A stretch of 64,000 nucleotides of DNA, taken from positions 2,504,001 through 2,568,000 of the forward strand of contig JAJTWR010000263.1 of NCBI GenBank assembly GCA_021613335.1, given 5' to 3'. Position numbers and translations under genes: made by a program. Below, one piece after another: positions 12,208 to 23,300 of the stretch (position 1 is the stretch's first letter; each line of letters starts with the position of its first letter). The notes beneath the pieces were generated by a model. That model was not told the DNA's origin. It searched no databases and saw nothing but the letters and a program-made list of their open reading frames with translations. This DNA is from Whitmania pigra. Lineage: Eukaryota; Annelida; Clitellata; Hirudinida; Haemopidae.

Positions 12208-15200
12208 ATGCAAATTGTGAGGCCGAAGATGACTAGGGCCACATATATGGCTCTGAAAAAATATATCATGAAAGAAAGGGAAAAGAAAAAGCAGGGTGTG
12301 TTTTGAAACATTTTCAGACTTTTTTTTATAAAGTATAAACATCAGTTTGCGTTTCTGTTATCCTAGAACAAGAGCAAGATAAAGAACAGGAGAGGTTAAA
12401 AAAAGAACGGGAATTGAAGAAGAAGAAGGAAGAAGAAGACAGTTTGACACTCGAGCAGACAAAGGAACAGGTAAGTGAACAATGGATAATCTTAATAAAT
12501 TATGAATTTCATCAAAAGCTATGTTAAGCAATTAACCAGTACAAATTAATATTTGTATGTTTAGATTGCACTCTGGGAGAATAAGCTTGCCTCACTAAAG
12601 CAAGAAAAGCATGAATTGTTTTCACAACTGAAGAAGGTTCTCCACCAAGAGAATGCATTGAAGCAAAAGACACAATTGAAAGAACAGCAGAAGTATGTTT
12701 TCATTTTAATATAGGATTTTTATTATTAATGCTAATGTTTTGTGTCAATCTGCTGCTTAATATCATTTCATTAATAATATGAATAACCTAAGTTAATTTG
12801 TAGGGTCCAGATGCCAATGGTTGTGAATGCAATAGTGTGGAATATTCAATTTGTCATTGTAGTCATTTTTTGCCAGATAGTATCATAGATAGATCATTGT
12901 CCAAGGATGGTACTACTAAAGAGATACTTAGAAATTAAAAAATAATTAACACCAGTTGATGAAATGTCTAATCACTTGAAGTGACCAGACATCGTTGCAA
13001 CATCAGTACATGGTTGGAATTGGAACCAATGCACAGGCCTTCCTCCAACAACAATCTAACAAAAAGTATCTCAGTATCCCCACCCAAAATCCGCCGCAGG
13101 TTGGTCTGCAACCATTAAAGAGACATACGAGGCACCTGATTGGTTATTATTTTAGAGTTTGAAGAGATCAAGGTCACCTAGCCCTACCCCTTATCATTCT
13201 CATTATTCTTCAAATCTTGTTCAGCCAAATTCTGCTTACAACAACATCATCAAGGCAGAACCACCTTTTTGCCTGAGTGAGTTTCATTCATGGTTCCATT
13301 ATTTATTTTATTTCTTACAATTGAAGGAGCACTAACACAATTGCAAAAACAAAAGCATTGGCCGGCATGTACGCAAAGGCAGCATATAAATTAAATGTAA
13401 TTTAAATAATGACGAAAGTCGAGGTCACGTATCATTGTATTAAAACGGGAGATCGTGGTTGATTCAACGACATCACCTGGAAATGCATTCCATAGCTTTA
13501 CAATTCTATTGCAAAAGGTGGATTTAACACTGCCTGTGGAATAAGTACTTTGTTTAAGTTTGAGATAGTGTCCTCTTGTTCCTTTATAGTTTTGAGCAAC
13601 AAGGGAGCATATTAAGGAGGAGTTAGTAAAGCCATGTAATATTTTATGGCAAAGTGTTAAATCAGCCAGCAGTCGCCACCTTTCCAAGGTTGGAAGCCTG
13701 AGAAACCTTAGTCTCTCCATATATGGATACAATGCCAGGGATGGAATTGACTTAGTGTGTCGCCTTTGAACACTTTCTGTTCTGTCGATTAAATATTTGT
13801 GATGAGGATTCCAGACTGTTGAGCCATACTCAAGTATTGGCCTAATGTAGATGCAGAAAGCAAGCTTTAGGATATCCTGATCTTTGGAAGAAAAGGACTT
13901 TTGGATCATCCAGGAGATTGTAGCAGCTTTTTTAGTGTTGGCTTCAATGTATGAGTCAAACTTCAGGTTTGGGTCCATTATAATCTCCAGATCTCTGATC
14001 TTATCAACACTCTGTAGGACATGCCCGTCTATAAAATATTCATGGGAACCTCCTGTCTGTTTGCATCCTGTTATAAGAGAAAACTTGACATTTGTCAGGC
14101 ACAAGCTGTAGTTGCCATATGTCATTCCACTGGGCTACTTTGTCAAGAGCAAGTTGTAGCTGGGTTTGAGAGTAAAAAGCTTGCAAACAACATTTGAAGT
14201 CTCGCGTAGGCCAGGCAGGTTATTTAAGTAAAGCAAGAATAGAGTTGGCCCAAGCATGCTACCCTGGGGAACACCACTGGTGATAAAAGCCTCCTCCGAT
14301 ACAAAGCTGTTGACTTTAACCTTTTGAGTCTTCGAATCCAAAAAATCACCAAGCCATTCTTTAATGTTGTCTCCAAAACCATAAGCTGAGATTTTATTGA
14401 TAAGTTTGGAGTCGTAAGCCTTTCTAAAGTCGAGGTATATAATGTCAATGGTATGCTTTGCTTGAAGTTCCTCTGACCATTACTGAGTGCATTCGAGTAT
14501 ATTTGTAATTGTGGATCGGTTCTGAACAAAACCATGTTGACTGGCATCTATCAACTTTTGATGAGGCAGATGTTGCATGATTGCCCTGTTTATTACTCAT
14601 ACCATCACTCTGCAACTTGTAGAAGTATTGGAGATTGGTCTATAGTTTCCAGTTGCTATAGTGGGTTCTTTTTTATGGATGGGTGTGGCCAGTGCTACTT
14701 TCCATTCCTGGGGAAATTTTTGTCTTTAAAAGATATATCGAATGTGTGGGACAATGGCACAGCAAGCAATGATGCACATCTTTTTAGGAATATATTGGGA
14801 ATACCGTCAGGTCCTGCTAACAATGACGAATCCAGAGTGAAAAGAGTTTTACGTATGATATCTGGAGAGAAATCGATGCTGTTTAATGTGCTGTTGGAAC
14901 TAGGAGGACCATAGGGGGTTATACCGTCATCAATCGTAAAGACTGAAGTAAAATAATCATGTATGTATTTATTTAGTTAGTGTTGTAAGGTAATGAGCAG
15001 AAAGATGTATGGAATCAGCTAATATACTAAGATTGAATGGTGATGTATGTTATTAACTTAGTAACTCTTGTCCAATTCAGAGCCTGGCACCTACCAACCA
15101 GGTCAGACTCCATCAGGTCATCCAAGTTTTGCAGGTCAGCAATCAGCACACAACTACTTGCAACAAAATCCCCAACAACAGCCGGGATCGTTTCAGCCAT

Positions 15201-15838
15201 CGACCAATCAAAAATACTCATCTCCAGCTTTTTATCCCACATCTCACTTTCATCAGAGCAGCAAATCCACCATTCCTGAATCACAATTTCCTACCGGAAC
15301 CTATTTGAGGCAGCCCTCAAATTCACAGAGAAGACATCAGCAACCTCTTCCCTCAGGTAAATAAAGTATCTGATCTGATACTTTATAAGGTTGTCAGTGA
15401 AGATGTTCATAAGAAAAGGTCTACTCTTTTAGGTGCATCAGCTTATGCTATGAACATACCATCACAGATGGATCACTCTTCCAACAAAGTTGGGTTTTCA
15501 TCTGACGAAAAGCTGAGAATGCCACAGGTAAATAAGAAGTTAATCTAAAATTAATTTTGCTCAAGTTGAATGATTATGTTAATTAGAAAGTCACAGTTGA
15601 TCTAGATGTTCATAAGTTGATTAATATTTATTTTTTTATTGTTGAAAATAAAATTTTTATTCAATAATTTTTAGAATTATTCCTAAAGGAATATTGTAGG
15701 ATGTTTAGACCATACAATATTTGTTGGCATTGGAAAATATGTTTTATGAATTTGTAGTTAATGACTGCAAATATTTATTTTTAGCGTTCAGCTGTCCAAC
15801 CTCGAAACCATGGATACAACCAACAAAATCGCTATTGA
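12208..15838 (+). CDS. GPS2: G protein pathway suppressor 2
   Basis: GPS2 is a subunit of the nuclear NCoR/SMRT-HDAC3 corepressor complex and also restrains Ubc13 ubiquitin signalling. Exons: 12208-12295, 12367-12470, 12565-12692, a 16-base microexon 12804-12819, 12989-13099, 13156-13276, 15081-15356, 15433-15527, 15785-15838. All phases agree and give 330 residues, close to the usual ~327. The N-terminal basic helix (RATYMALKKYIMKERE) runs into a charged coiled coil with TLEQTKEQIALWENKLASL and LFSQLKKVLHQE, the family signature. The rest is low-complexity Gln/Pro/Ser/Tyr (QQNPQQQPGSFQP) and ends NQQNRY. The ATG at 12208 is the first in frame after an upstream TAA. The microexon is inferred: without it the 12989 exon would be out of frame. 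The intron 13277-15080 carries an antisense LINE. Confidence 0.9.
13385..15000 (-). mobile_element. Inactivated non-LTR retrotransposon, reverse transcriptase region
   Basis: It lies antisense in the 1.8-kb GPS2 intron. Reading the minus strand from ~15000 down, three frames together give the ordered blocks of a LINE reverse transcriptase: GPDGIPNIFLKRC, YRPIS, QHGFVQNRS, DIIYLDFRKAYD, SGVPQGSMLGPTLFLLYLNN, then the thumb and C-terminal region (ILEYGSTVWNPHH, SVQRRHTKSI) and the usual ending VKLWNAFPGDVV. The catalytic FADD block is missing: residues jump from SNVVCKLF to the thumb around 14190, so a deletion removed it. There are several frameshifts and no 5' endonuclease. The copy is dead and truncated at the 5' end, as is usual for LINEs. 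Confidence 0.85.
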
Positions 15839-16135
15839 ATATAATCAGATTGTTGTTATTTTACTTATTTGTGTAAAAATTTGTTATATCTCGTGATTAC
15901 AAGCATGCTAATTTATTTTGTAAAATCTTAATCTGATAGCGTACCCAATTGAAATATTGCTTTTTAAATTTATAAGGGTATGTCATTGCATTAAAATGTT
16001 TAACATTTGTTCAAGAATCCATTTGAATTTTGCCACTTTGTGTAAATGCGTTCCCTGTGAGGTTGTGTTAAAGGTTTGGAATTAGATTGGTATGGCCATT
16101 TCAGATCGCCATTACTATTTGAGTTGGCAGAAAGA
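15839..16135. other. GPS2 3' flank
   Basis: AT-rich sequence after the GPS2 stop, likely its 3' UTR. No further coding signal seen. Confidence 0.4.
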
Positions 16136-17105
16136 TTAACTCTTGTTAAGTCCCGATGGAATTTTCAAAGGAGTGGCTCCTTCTATGAGCGTTTTGGCTC
16201 TTGAAATCTTACTCTCTCCGGGGCTGGGCCACACCCGCTGATCAGACGGGCGTCCCATCGGGACGAAACGAACTATCGCACTTTCCTTTTGGCCTCTGGA
16301 AGGTCGCTTTCCAATGTCATTCACATTAGAAAAAATTATGGATTTCGGGGCGCGACGAATCGAAGTGTCTTTCCTCTTGCCTCACGAACACTCACAGCTT
16401 GGAGTTCCTGTGACTCCATATCCATTGAGAAGATGCCCCAACAACCTCGGACGCTGTTATCGTGAACTTTGTCTTCTCCTTGCTTGAAGGTGTGATTTCC
16501 CTTAAAAAATGGCACAGAGATCTTCCAATCAGGCCCTGTGCACCTACTTTGATTGCGAAGAATTGCGCGATGTATCCTTGGTCCCTCAAGTCCAGTGTCA
16601 GGTCGGTATTATATCAGGATTATAGTGTCTGACTTGGCAGACGTGACAACCAAATCCGGCCTCATGCCGCTGTCCTTGAGCACCTTTAAGCCTCCCAGAT
16701 CTGCTGCAACACACCAGTCGTTGACCTTCATGAGGATGTTCCTTCTTGTTGCTGTAATATTTTCTTGCTGTCGTGGGAGTAGCCCTCACGCAGGAAGTAT
16801 ACTCTTCTCTGTGGCACAGACTCTCAAGCATTCGCTTTGGAGCAAGTCTTTACTGGAATCTCCAAGACTTGGTTGTAGTGCCATATTTATTTTCCGTGTG
16901 CAAGAGTGTAGGAACAACTGGAAAGCACGTGCCGAAGAGTTTGGTCTTTGCCAGAGTGCACATTTTTTTTTGTCCAGAGAGGGGGTTGTCCGGATTGGTC
17001 ATAGACGGATAGATATCACAAAGGATATTCGAAGTGGGGACATGCTTCAAATCTCCTTCCATGTGAAGAGTCATCCCAAGTGGTCCACCGTCCCTGTTGA
17101 GCCTT
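16136..17105 (-). pseudogene. Decayed R2-like LINE, C-terminal endonuclease-region remnant
   Basis: The minus strand read across frames gives pieces in the order seen at the C-terminus of R2-like non-LTR elements: a cysteine/histidine block TLRHVLSSCSYTLAHGKY then IWHYNQVLE (about 16950-16850), MRPDLVVTSAKSD (about 16680-16620), then VGAQGLIGRSLCHFLREI and GASSQWIWSHR (about 16550-16400). This matches the family pattern of a zinc-knuckle-like block, the RPDhhh of a restriction-like endonuclease, then VG.rGfvG.S and a W.WlkR ending. At least four frameshifts or stops separate the pieces, so it is a dead copy. No reverse transcriptase remains. Confidence 0.6.
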
Positions 17106-17429
17106 TGTGACTCTTTCGTTCTCTAACTCCCAAAGTATCAGACTATTTTTTTATTATGGGTTTTCATGAATCATTAATACCAGGCGTTTGATTTTATTCC
17201 ATCAAATGAGACAATTGAGACAAACTGAGGGGCCACATAAAGCCGCGTAAGATCCCTAGCATAAATCTGTTGGCAAATCTTTGGAACCTAGGCTGACTGG
17301 TAAATGCGTACTGTTTTTTAAGCATTAACCCGAAGATAATTAATTAAATTACATTTTAAAGCAATGACCAATGACGTGCATATGCCAAATATGAGATAAA
17401 GTTGGTGGCCTCCAGGTTTAGGATAGAAA

Positions 17430-18110
17430 TTGAAGGAATTTATAAAAACATGCCGCCTGCCAAGTGCTGATAAGAAGCAGTTCGATAAGAAAAGTGTCGT
17501 GGGTTTTTTGTTTAATGAAAAATATAATAAACTTCAAATACTAATGCGATGCCTGAATTTGAAGATGAACCTCATTGGTCCAATTTTTTCACAAGTAGAG
17601 TTTCTTAATTATATTTGATCGATAGATATATGTAAATATTTTTTTTGTTACTTAGATGTATATCTGTAAAAATCTCGGACTTCATTTGGAGGTATGATTA
17701 TTTCATAGAGGAAACATTTAAACATTTTCACTGTCTATTGTCTTTATTTTAAGAACCTGTTCCAGTGTCTGCATCAATGAGATTAAATGGTCGGTCAGTT
17801 TTCATCATTGTAATTGGATAATTATTCTTACATTTTTGTTTTGAGGGTTATTGATCAAGAAATTTAATGCAATTGAAAAAAGATTGGAAAGAATTGTACA
17901 AATTTTGATGAAGAATTATGGGAAACCTCACAAGGATGAATGGGTTGGGATAGGTACTTAAATAACCTTTCTTTATGTAACAATATTTTTAAGAATTGTG
18001 ATTATTATTATAGCTTGCAATGATTTAGTCAACAGATTAATTGAACAAACTTTTTTCTTAATGCTCTTCCAGAGCAAATAATAATTCCTGTGGATGGAAA
18101 ATTGGCTTGA
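17430..18110 (+). CDS. Putative small multi-exon gene, unknown product
   Basis: Not recognised. A chain of phase-compatible exons can be read: about 17430-17577 (donor TTG|GTCCAA), 17754-17789, 17846-17953 and 18073-18110 with a stop. The joined C-terminal part includes EPVPVSASMRLNG, a charged helix IEKRLERIVQILMKN, then KPHKDEWVGI and the end IPVDGKLA. Each junction has GT and AG and keeps frame, and the amino-acid content looks coding, but the 5' end is undefined and no family comes to mind. It could be a pseudogene or chance. Confidence 0.28.
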
Positions 18111-18688
18111 TAATGGTGATGTCGGAATGCAAATTGTTATTTAATGATACAATTTTGATTTTCACCACCGACATTATCCTAATAACTAATTAATTAGGTT
18201 AATTAGGTTAGGTTTAAATTTGTTATACATGATTTGCGACATTCCCCGGCTAAACCCGGGTCCCCAGTCGATTACTAAATAGTTGCGAATGCTTGGCAAT
18301 GCAGAAAATGTTAATTTTGAACAGTAAACATAGTTTATTAAAAATTTGAAAGAAACTTTCTTATGGCTTAGATCTATAAAGCTTAAAGACAAGGCATTAA
18401 GTTGTATGGTTGCAAAGAAATTATAATAAATTCATATATTTAGGAAAGTGAGGTAGTTCCAACCTCCAAGAATGTGATAATTAAGAATATTTTTTGAAGA
18501 ATATATTTCTGCGAATATATGGACGATGTACCTGTTATCGTGTTCCTGTTTTCGTACGTTGCCGTGATTCGCCGAGTTGTTTGGGGTTTTTGAATGTTGG
18601 TTGTTGTAGCTTTGGCGAAGCCCAAATATCTTGACTAACAAGATCGGAATTATAGCAAGTTTTTAAAGATCAGAGAGACCGCTAAAAC
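18111..18688. other. Upstream region of the PRA1 gene
   Basis: There is an open minus-strand segment around 18510-18660 (reading GLRQSYNNQHSKTPNN) ending at a plausible donor, which could be the first exon of an unidentified divergent transcript. I could not find a continuation. A GC-rich patch CGGCTAAACCCGGGTCC sits at about 18248-18264. Confidence 0.25.
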
Positions 18689-19428
18689 ATGTCCTTCGCT
18701 TTGCCAGACGTTAAACTCAGGGAAGTTGTTTCGGGTTGGCGAAACCGTTGCAAACCATTTGGTGAATTTGTTAACAGAAAAAACCATGACATACCAAAAA
18801 ACTTTAAAATAGCCACCAGAAGACTCGCCAAGAATATAGATTATTTCCACAGCAACTACTTATGCGTGGTGATGTTACTTCTTCTTATACAAGTGTAAGT
18901 CAAGATCAGTAATAGCTAATTTGGGATATATTTAAATGATTAGAACACGTTTTAGTGTGGCATCCCCAATATTGTTGCTTGTTGTTGCCTTATCAGTTGG
19001 TTCTTCAATCTTCATTTTGAGACAAAATGTTGACAGAAAAATTAAAATTATTGGTAAGCATATTAGTTTGCAGATTTATTAAAAGTTCATCTTTGTTATC
19101 ATTACTGAATTATTTTAGGTTACGAAGTGCTTTTAAGCACTCATAATCAACTAAAAATCTTGGCTATCACATCTGTTCTTGCTTTCTGGATTGTTGGTGG
19201 TACCTTTGCCATAGGATGGGTCACTTGTAAGTTACTTTTGATTCAAAAGTTTTGAATGATGGATTGCTACTGTAACCCCAAAAATTGTTTCTTAAATTTT
19301 ATTGAGTTCAACTGTGAGTAATTGAGTTATAATTCAACATAGGTCTTTCTGTCATATTCATTCTTGCTCATGGAGTGACTCATAACACAGAGAAGGACAA
19401 CCAACAAGCTCTTGTGGAGGAAGTTTAA
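18689..19428 (+). CDS. RABAC1: Prenylated Rab acceptor 1 (PRA1/Yip3 family)
   Basis: PRA1 is a small Golgi/late-endosome membrane protein that binds prenylated Rab GTPases and VAMP2. Exons 18689-18894, 18956-19053, 19119-19226 and 19343-19428, all in phase, encode 165 residues (human 185). The N-terminal cytosolic part contains KIATRRLAKNIDYFHSNY, the PRA1 family signature, followed by two hydrophobic hairpins (LCVVMLLLLIQVVASPILLL and AITSVLAFWIVGGTFAIGW) and a short hydrophobic return ending in a charged tail (KDNQQALVEEV). ATG at 18689 is the first in frame. Which PRA1 paralogue it is cannot be certain, but the conserved spacing favours PRAF1/RABAC1 over ARL6IP5. Confidence 0.87.
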
Positions 19429-20394
19429 CTTATGATCTCAATGAACAATTAGAATTGTGAAAAATTCGAATTTCATGGGTTTAACTTTATGGCGGTGTTT
19501 TTTCATGATTTTTAGACTTATAAAGATAATAGCAAATTAAGATAATAATACAGATGTTGTAAGCTGAGGCTAGGTTTACTTTCGTTTGTTCATAATTTTG
19601 ATCTCATCCCAGGCTGACTACTTATTTGATGCTTTTAATGATTTGGCAGAAAATTGTCCAATGTTCCTGATTATTTATTTTATTAGTTTTTGTCTGGATA
19701 AGTGTTTGTTGAAGCATTCTCATTATGATTATAAAAATAAAAATATAGAAAATTATCAAAAAAGCATTAAGCTAAATAGAAACTGAGAAATGACCCATTT
19801 TTCCAAGTACAGACATTGTAAATGTACCTGAAGACATCATTTATGTTTTCTGAGATAACTGAATTTCTTTTTGGTCAGGTTTAAAAAAACATTTTATTTG
19901 GGGTATCACTTTTTGGAATTTGTGTCAAAAGGCCCCATGTTTCTGTTGCATCATGTAATGTTGTTGCAATACTCTTATTATTCCTGTGATGTCTTATCGT
20001 GACAGTCTGATGACAAATGTCATGAATCTTTAGAGCTCGGATCATTTTTTCATGTTCATATTTCTCTGAGTAGGATTTGGAGGACTATTTTATTGATCAA
20101 CTAGCAGATGGTAAATTCACAGACTTACTGTGTCACTAATACAACAATGTTGTCTCATTATGCCCGTTTATGAAAATCTCGCCGATTTTAAAAAAACCAC
20201 TTTCACAACAAGGGAGGAAGTGCATATTTAATTAGAGTTGGGCTGCAATTAAAATTTTTGGCATCATGTAAGGTACCAGAGTTTAGCACAAGACTAGAAG
20301 CATGTAAACATATCATTTGTGATAGTATTTTATTTATCCAAGTAAATGAAATTCCAAAACTGCCTATTATTAACAAAAAGCATTTAATTTTAAA
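19429..20394. other. Convergent intergenic stretch
   Basis: Between the PRA1 stop (+) and the EB-receptor stop (-). AATAAA near 19737 may serve the PRA1 transcript. No gene, RNA or repeat recognised in the rest. Confidence 0.35.
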
Positions 20395-23300
20395 CTATAA
20401 GGAAGATTCAGTCTGAGTGATTTCATCATGATGGTTGTGATTGCTGTTGTTATCAATATCGATGGTCTCGGGTCTTCCGAGCAGGCGATTTATGTTTCTC
20501 CTCCTTTCTTCTCTCAATAAAGACAATTTCATCTCAAGTTGAGCTGTCTGTCGCCTGCATTTTTCATCCAGGCTGCGACTTTTGTAATAATATAAAACAA
20601 CATTACAAACGTGCATCACATTAACAGATATTTCTAGCATTACATCTATCATTTTATGTAGTTTATTATCTGCAATCTCTCTAAATCTGTTATATTCAAA
20701 CATAATGCTGATGCAATATTTAAGCAACGTTTGATTTGTTTTTGAGTAGGAGCTTCATTTAGCTAAATATGATTTACCTTGCTATATCTCATGCTGCATC
20801 AAAATCATCACTCAAAAGCTGGAGCTAATAAATAATAAAAATCACTTTTACCTCATCTGCTTCATCCTCCACACTGTCTCAAATGCAAGCAATAGGAAGA
20901 GCAGTCCAAAGATGATGGTTGTCACAAATATAACAACTGTCAGAAATTTGTCATCCATTTATAAAAGCTATCATTCCAACCAATCAGATTACTTGATTCC
21001 ACTCACATGACCATGGAGTTTCACACTTGTTTTCTTCAGTGCACCTAATATAATTAATATATAATTTGCTTTGAAAAATGATAAAATTGATTTAAATTAA
21101 GCAATGATTGCCAAAACAATCCGGTTTCCATTTACCAGAGCATCAAAACACTTAGCTGGATAATACAAGATACAAGATTACCACGTTAAAGATTCTACCA
21201 TATTCACTTGTTAAAAGTTAGCCACTTGTTTAAGTTAATTGACACCAAGTTTAAACATGACTCACTCTTTTTGAGAAAGTAGCAGTTCAAACTCCAAGGT
21301 ATCAGATTTATCTGATCATGGGGAAGCGTAAACTAAGTTACATCTTTTATCTATCTAACATCTATAGTTGTAGAGATTGAAAAGTCACTCACACGTACAA
21401 GTCCTTCCATCAAATTCTTTGTCTTCTGATTGGTCCACAAATGAGGTGTCACAGACGCACCGGTAAAAGCCCTGAAAGTTGACACAAATTGCGTTTTGAT
21501 TGCAGTCATTTCTCTCCAAGTTAGAGTCAACTACAGCAGGATATGAAGAGTTGGTTTCACATTCATCGTAATCTGGAATTATTTAACAATGAACGAATTA
21601 CATTGCAAATAAATCGTTTTTCACAATATGTTATACCTTCTACAAGGAAGTTCTCATTGTAAGGCTCAGTAATAAATATTTTTGACAAACCAATTTCTCC
21701 TTTAGTTCTAAAAAAAACAAGGGAAACATCTTTAATCTGTTCTTGATGTAGAATTCAAAACGAGCAAGTGTTAACCCATCGAGATGCTGAAGAATCATGT
21801 TTTTTATCGTCTCCATGTCAGCCTCCGAGGAATTATTGTCCAGTTTGAAAAATATTGCAACAATCACTTGAATGCCTTCCCTCAATGGTTCAAAATGAAG
21901 AACTCTGCTGGAAAGGTAACGGCTTGCCAGAGCAAGGAAAACAGGTTTTGAGAAAGAACTGTTTCTTCCAAGAATAATCTGATCTACCTAGAAAATCACC
22001 AGCATGTATTACTGATATAAATGAAAAGGTCATCTTAAAACCGACGCCATAGAAACTTAGTCTAAGAGCGTTTTCCCAGTAAGAGTCAGAAGTCTTGTTG
22101 TACATGAAGCTCGTATTATACTTTAATAGAACATGTTCGTATTTCCCTACTATGAGAGTGCAATTGAAAGTCAAGATGTAAGCATTGGATCCTAAAAAAT
22201 GTTATAATTCATTTAAGCATGAGTTAATAAGTTTGTTTTTTAGGAATTTCAGCAAATTTTATATGATCATTAAGTACTTTTTCTAGAAATTTCAGCAAAT
22301 TGATCGATCATTAAGTACTTTATATTTCTGTAATTTATAATAAGCACATTAGCTGCTACGTCATATATATCAGTAATATCCACGAGCATCTGAGCGATTG
22401 ATCAACGTGATATCAACATCAAAGCTGAAGTGGCTTATTTTACTTTGGCAATGAGGTTGCTTTCCATAGATATCCCTCATTTTCCCACCCTCACAAGAAA
22501 TGGCCATTGGGCATTGCTGGGTGTGCTTGTGGTACTGGAATACTCTTCCACAGCCGTAGGTTTTTCTGAAAATTCTCAAGACTTTATCTGGCTTGTACTG
22601 ATCTATGATGGGTCCTGAAATTGCAAGCTAGTTTTAATTGTTATTTAAAATAAAAATGTCACTAATACAAAAATTAATTTAAAATATTTAACGTGTTTGA
22701 CTTACTATCCACGCATTTAGACATGTTGGGGGGTTCGACCATGTGATCATAGTCACAGGTACAATTCAATGCTTTTTCATTACAGATTGAAAAGTCTACT
22801 GCATGCGAACAATCGTTATCTGTCAAACAATCATCTCCTATCTGCCCTGCATTAATCAAATAATTAAATAATACAGTATCACCCGAATCTTTGAAGTAAA
22901 GACAATAAGTAAACTTATGGAACCATGTTTATATCACAGTTCAGGTTTAACACAGCAGCAGGAATTATTTCATATAAACAAACAAATTGTCCTCACTTAG
23001 AGTGCAAGTGGTTCCGTTATTCTGGTCATAGAATCCCAAACTGCACAGACATGTCTTTACTTCATCATATTCGTCTGTGGAATTTTCTTGGTCCTCCAGC
23101 TCATGAAGCCTTTTTATGAGAACAATTTGACACTGACTGTCCATCACAGCATCATAGCAGTCGGAATCTACCTCACAGTTTCGATCTCCTATTTTCCTTT
23201 TTTGGCAGGTGCTATTATCCATTTCAGCAAATCCAGAGAGACATGTACATAGATTTTCTTGGCAAACACTTGAAAGAATAATTGTGGCACAATCTTCATC

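Noticed and set aside
21708..21727. A 20-base GT...AG segment that would restore frame in the SEA-like region as an ultra-short intron
   Set aside because: A normal-sized intron (21708-21775, donor GG|GTTAAC) uses the same acceptor and also keeps frame, so a 20-base intron is unnecessary.
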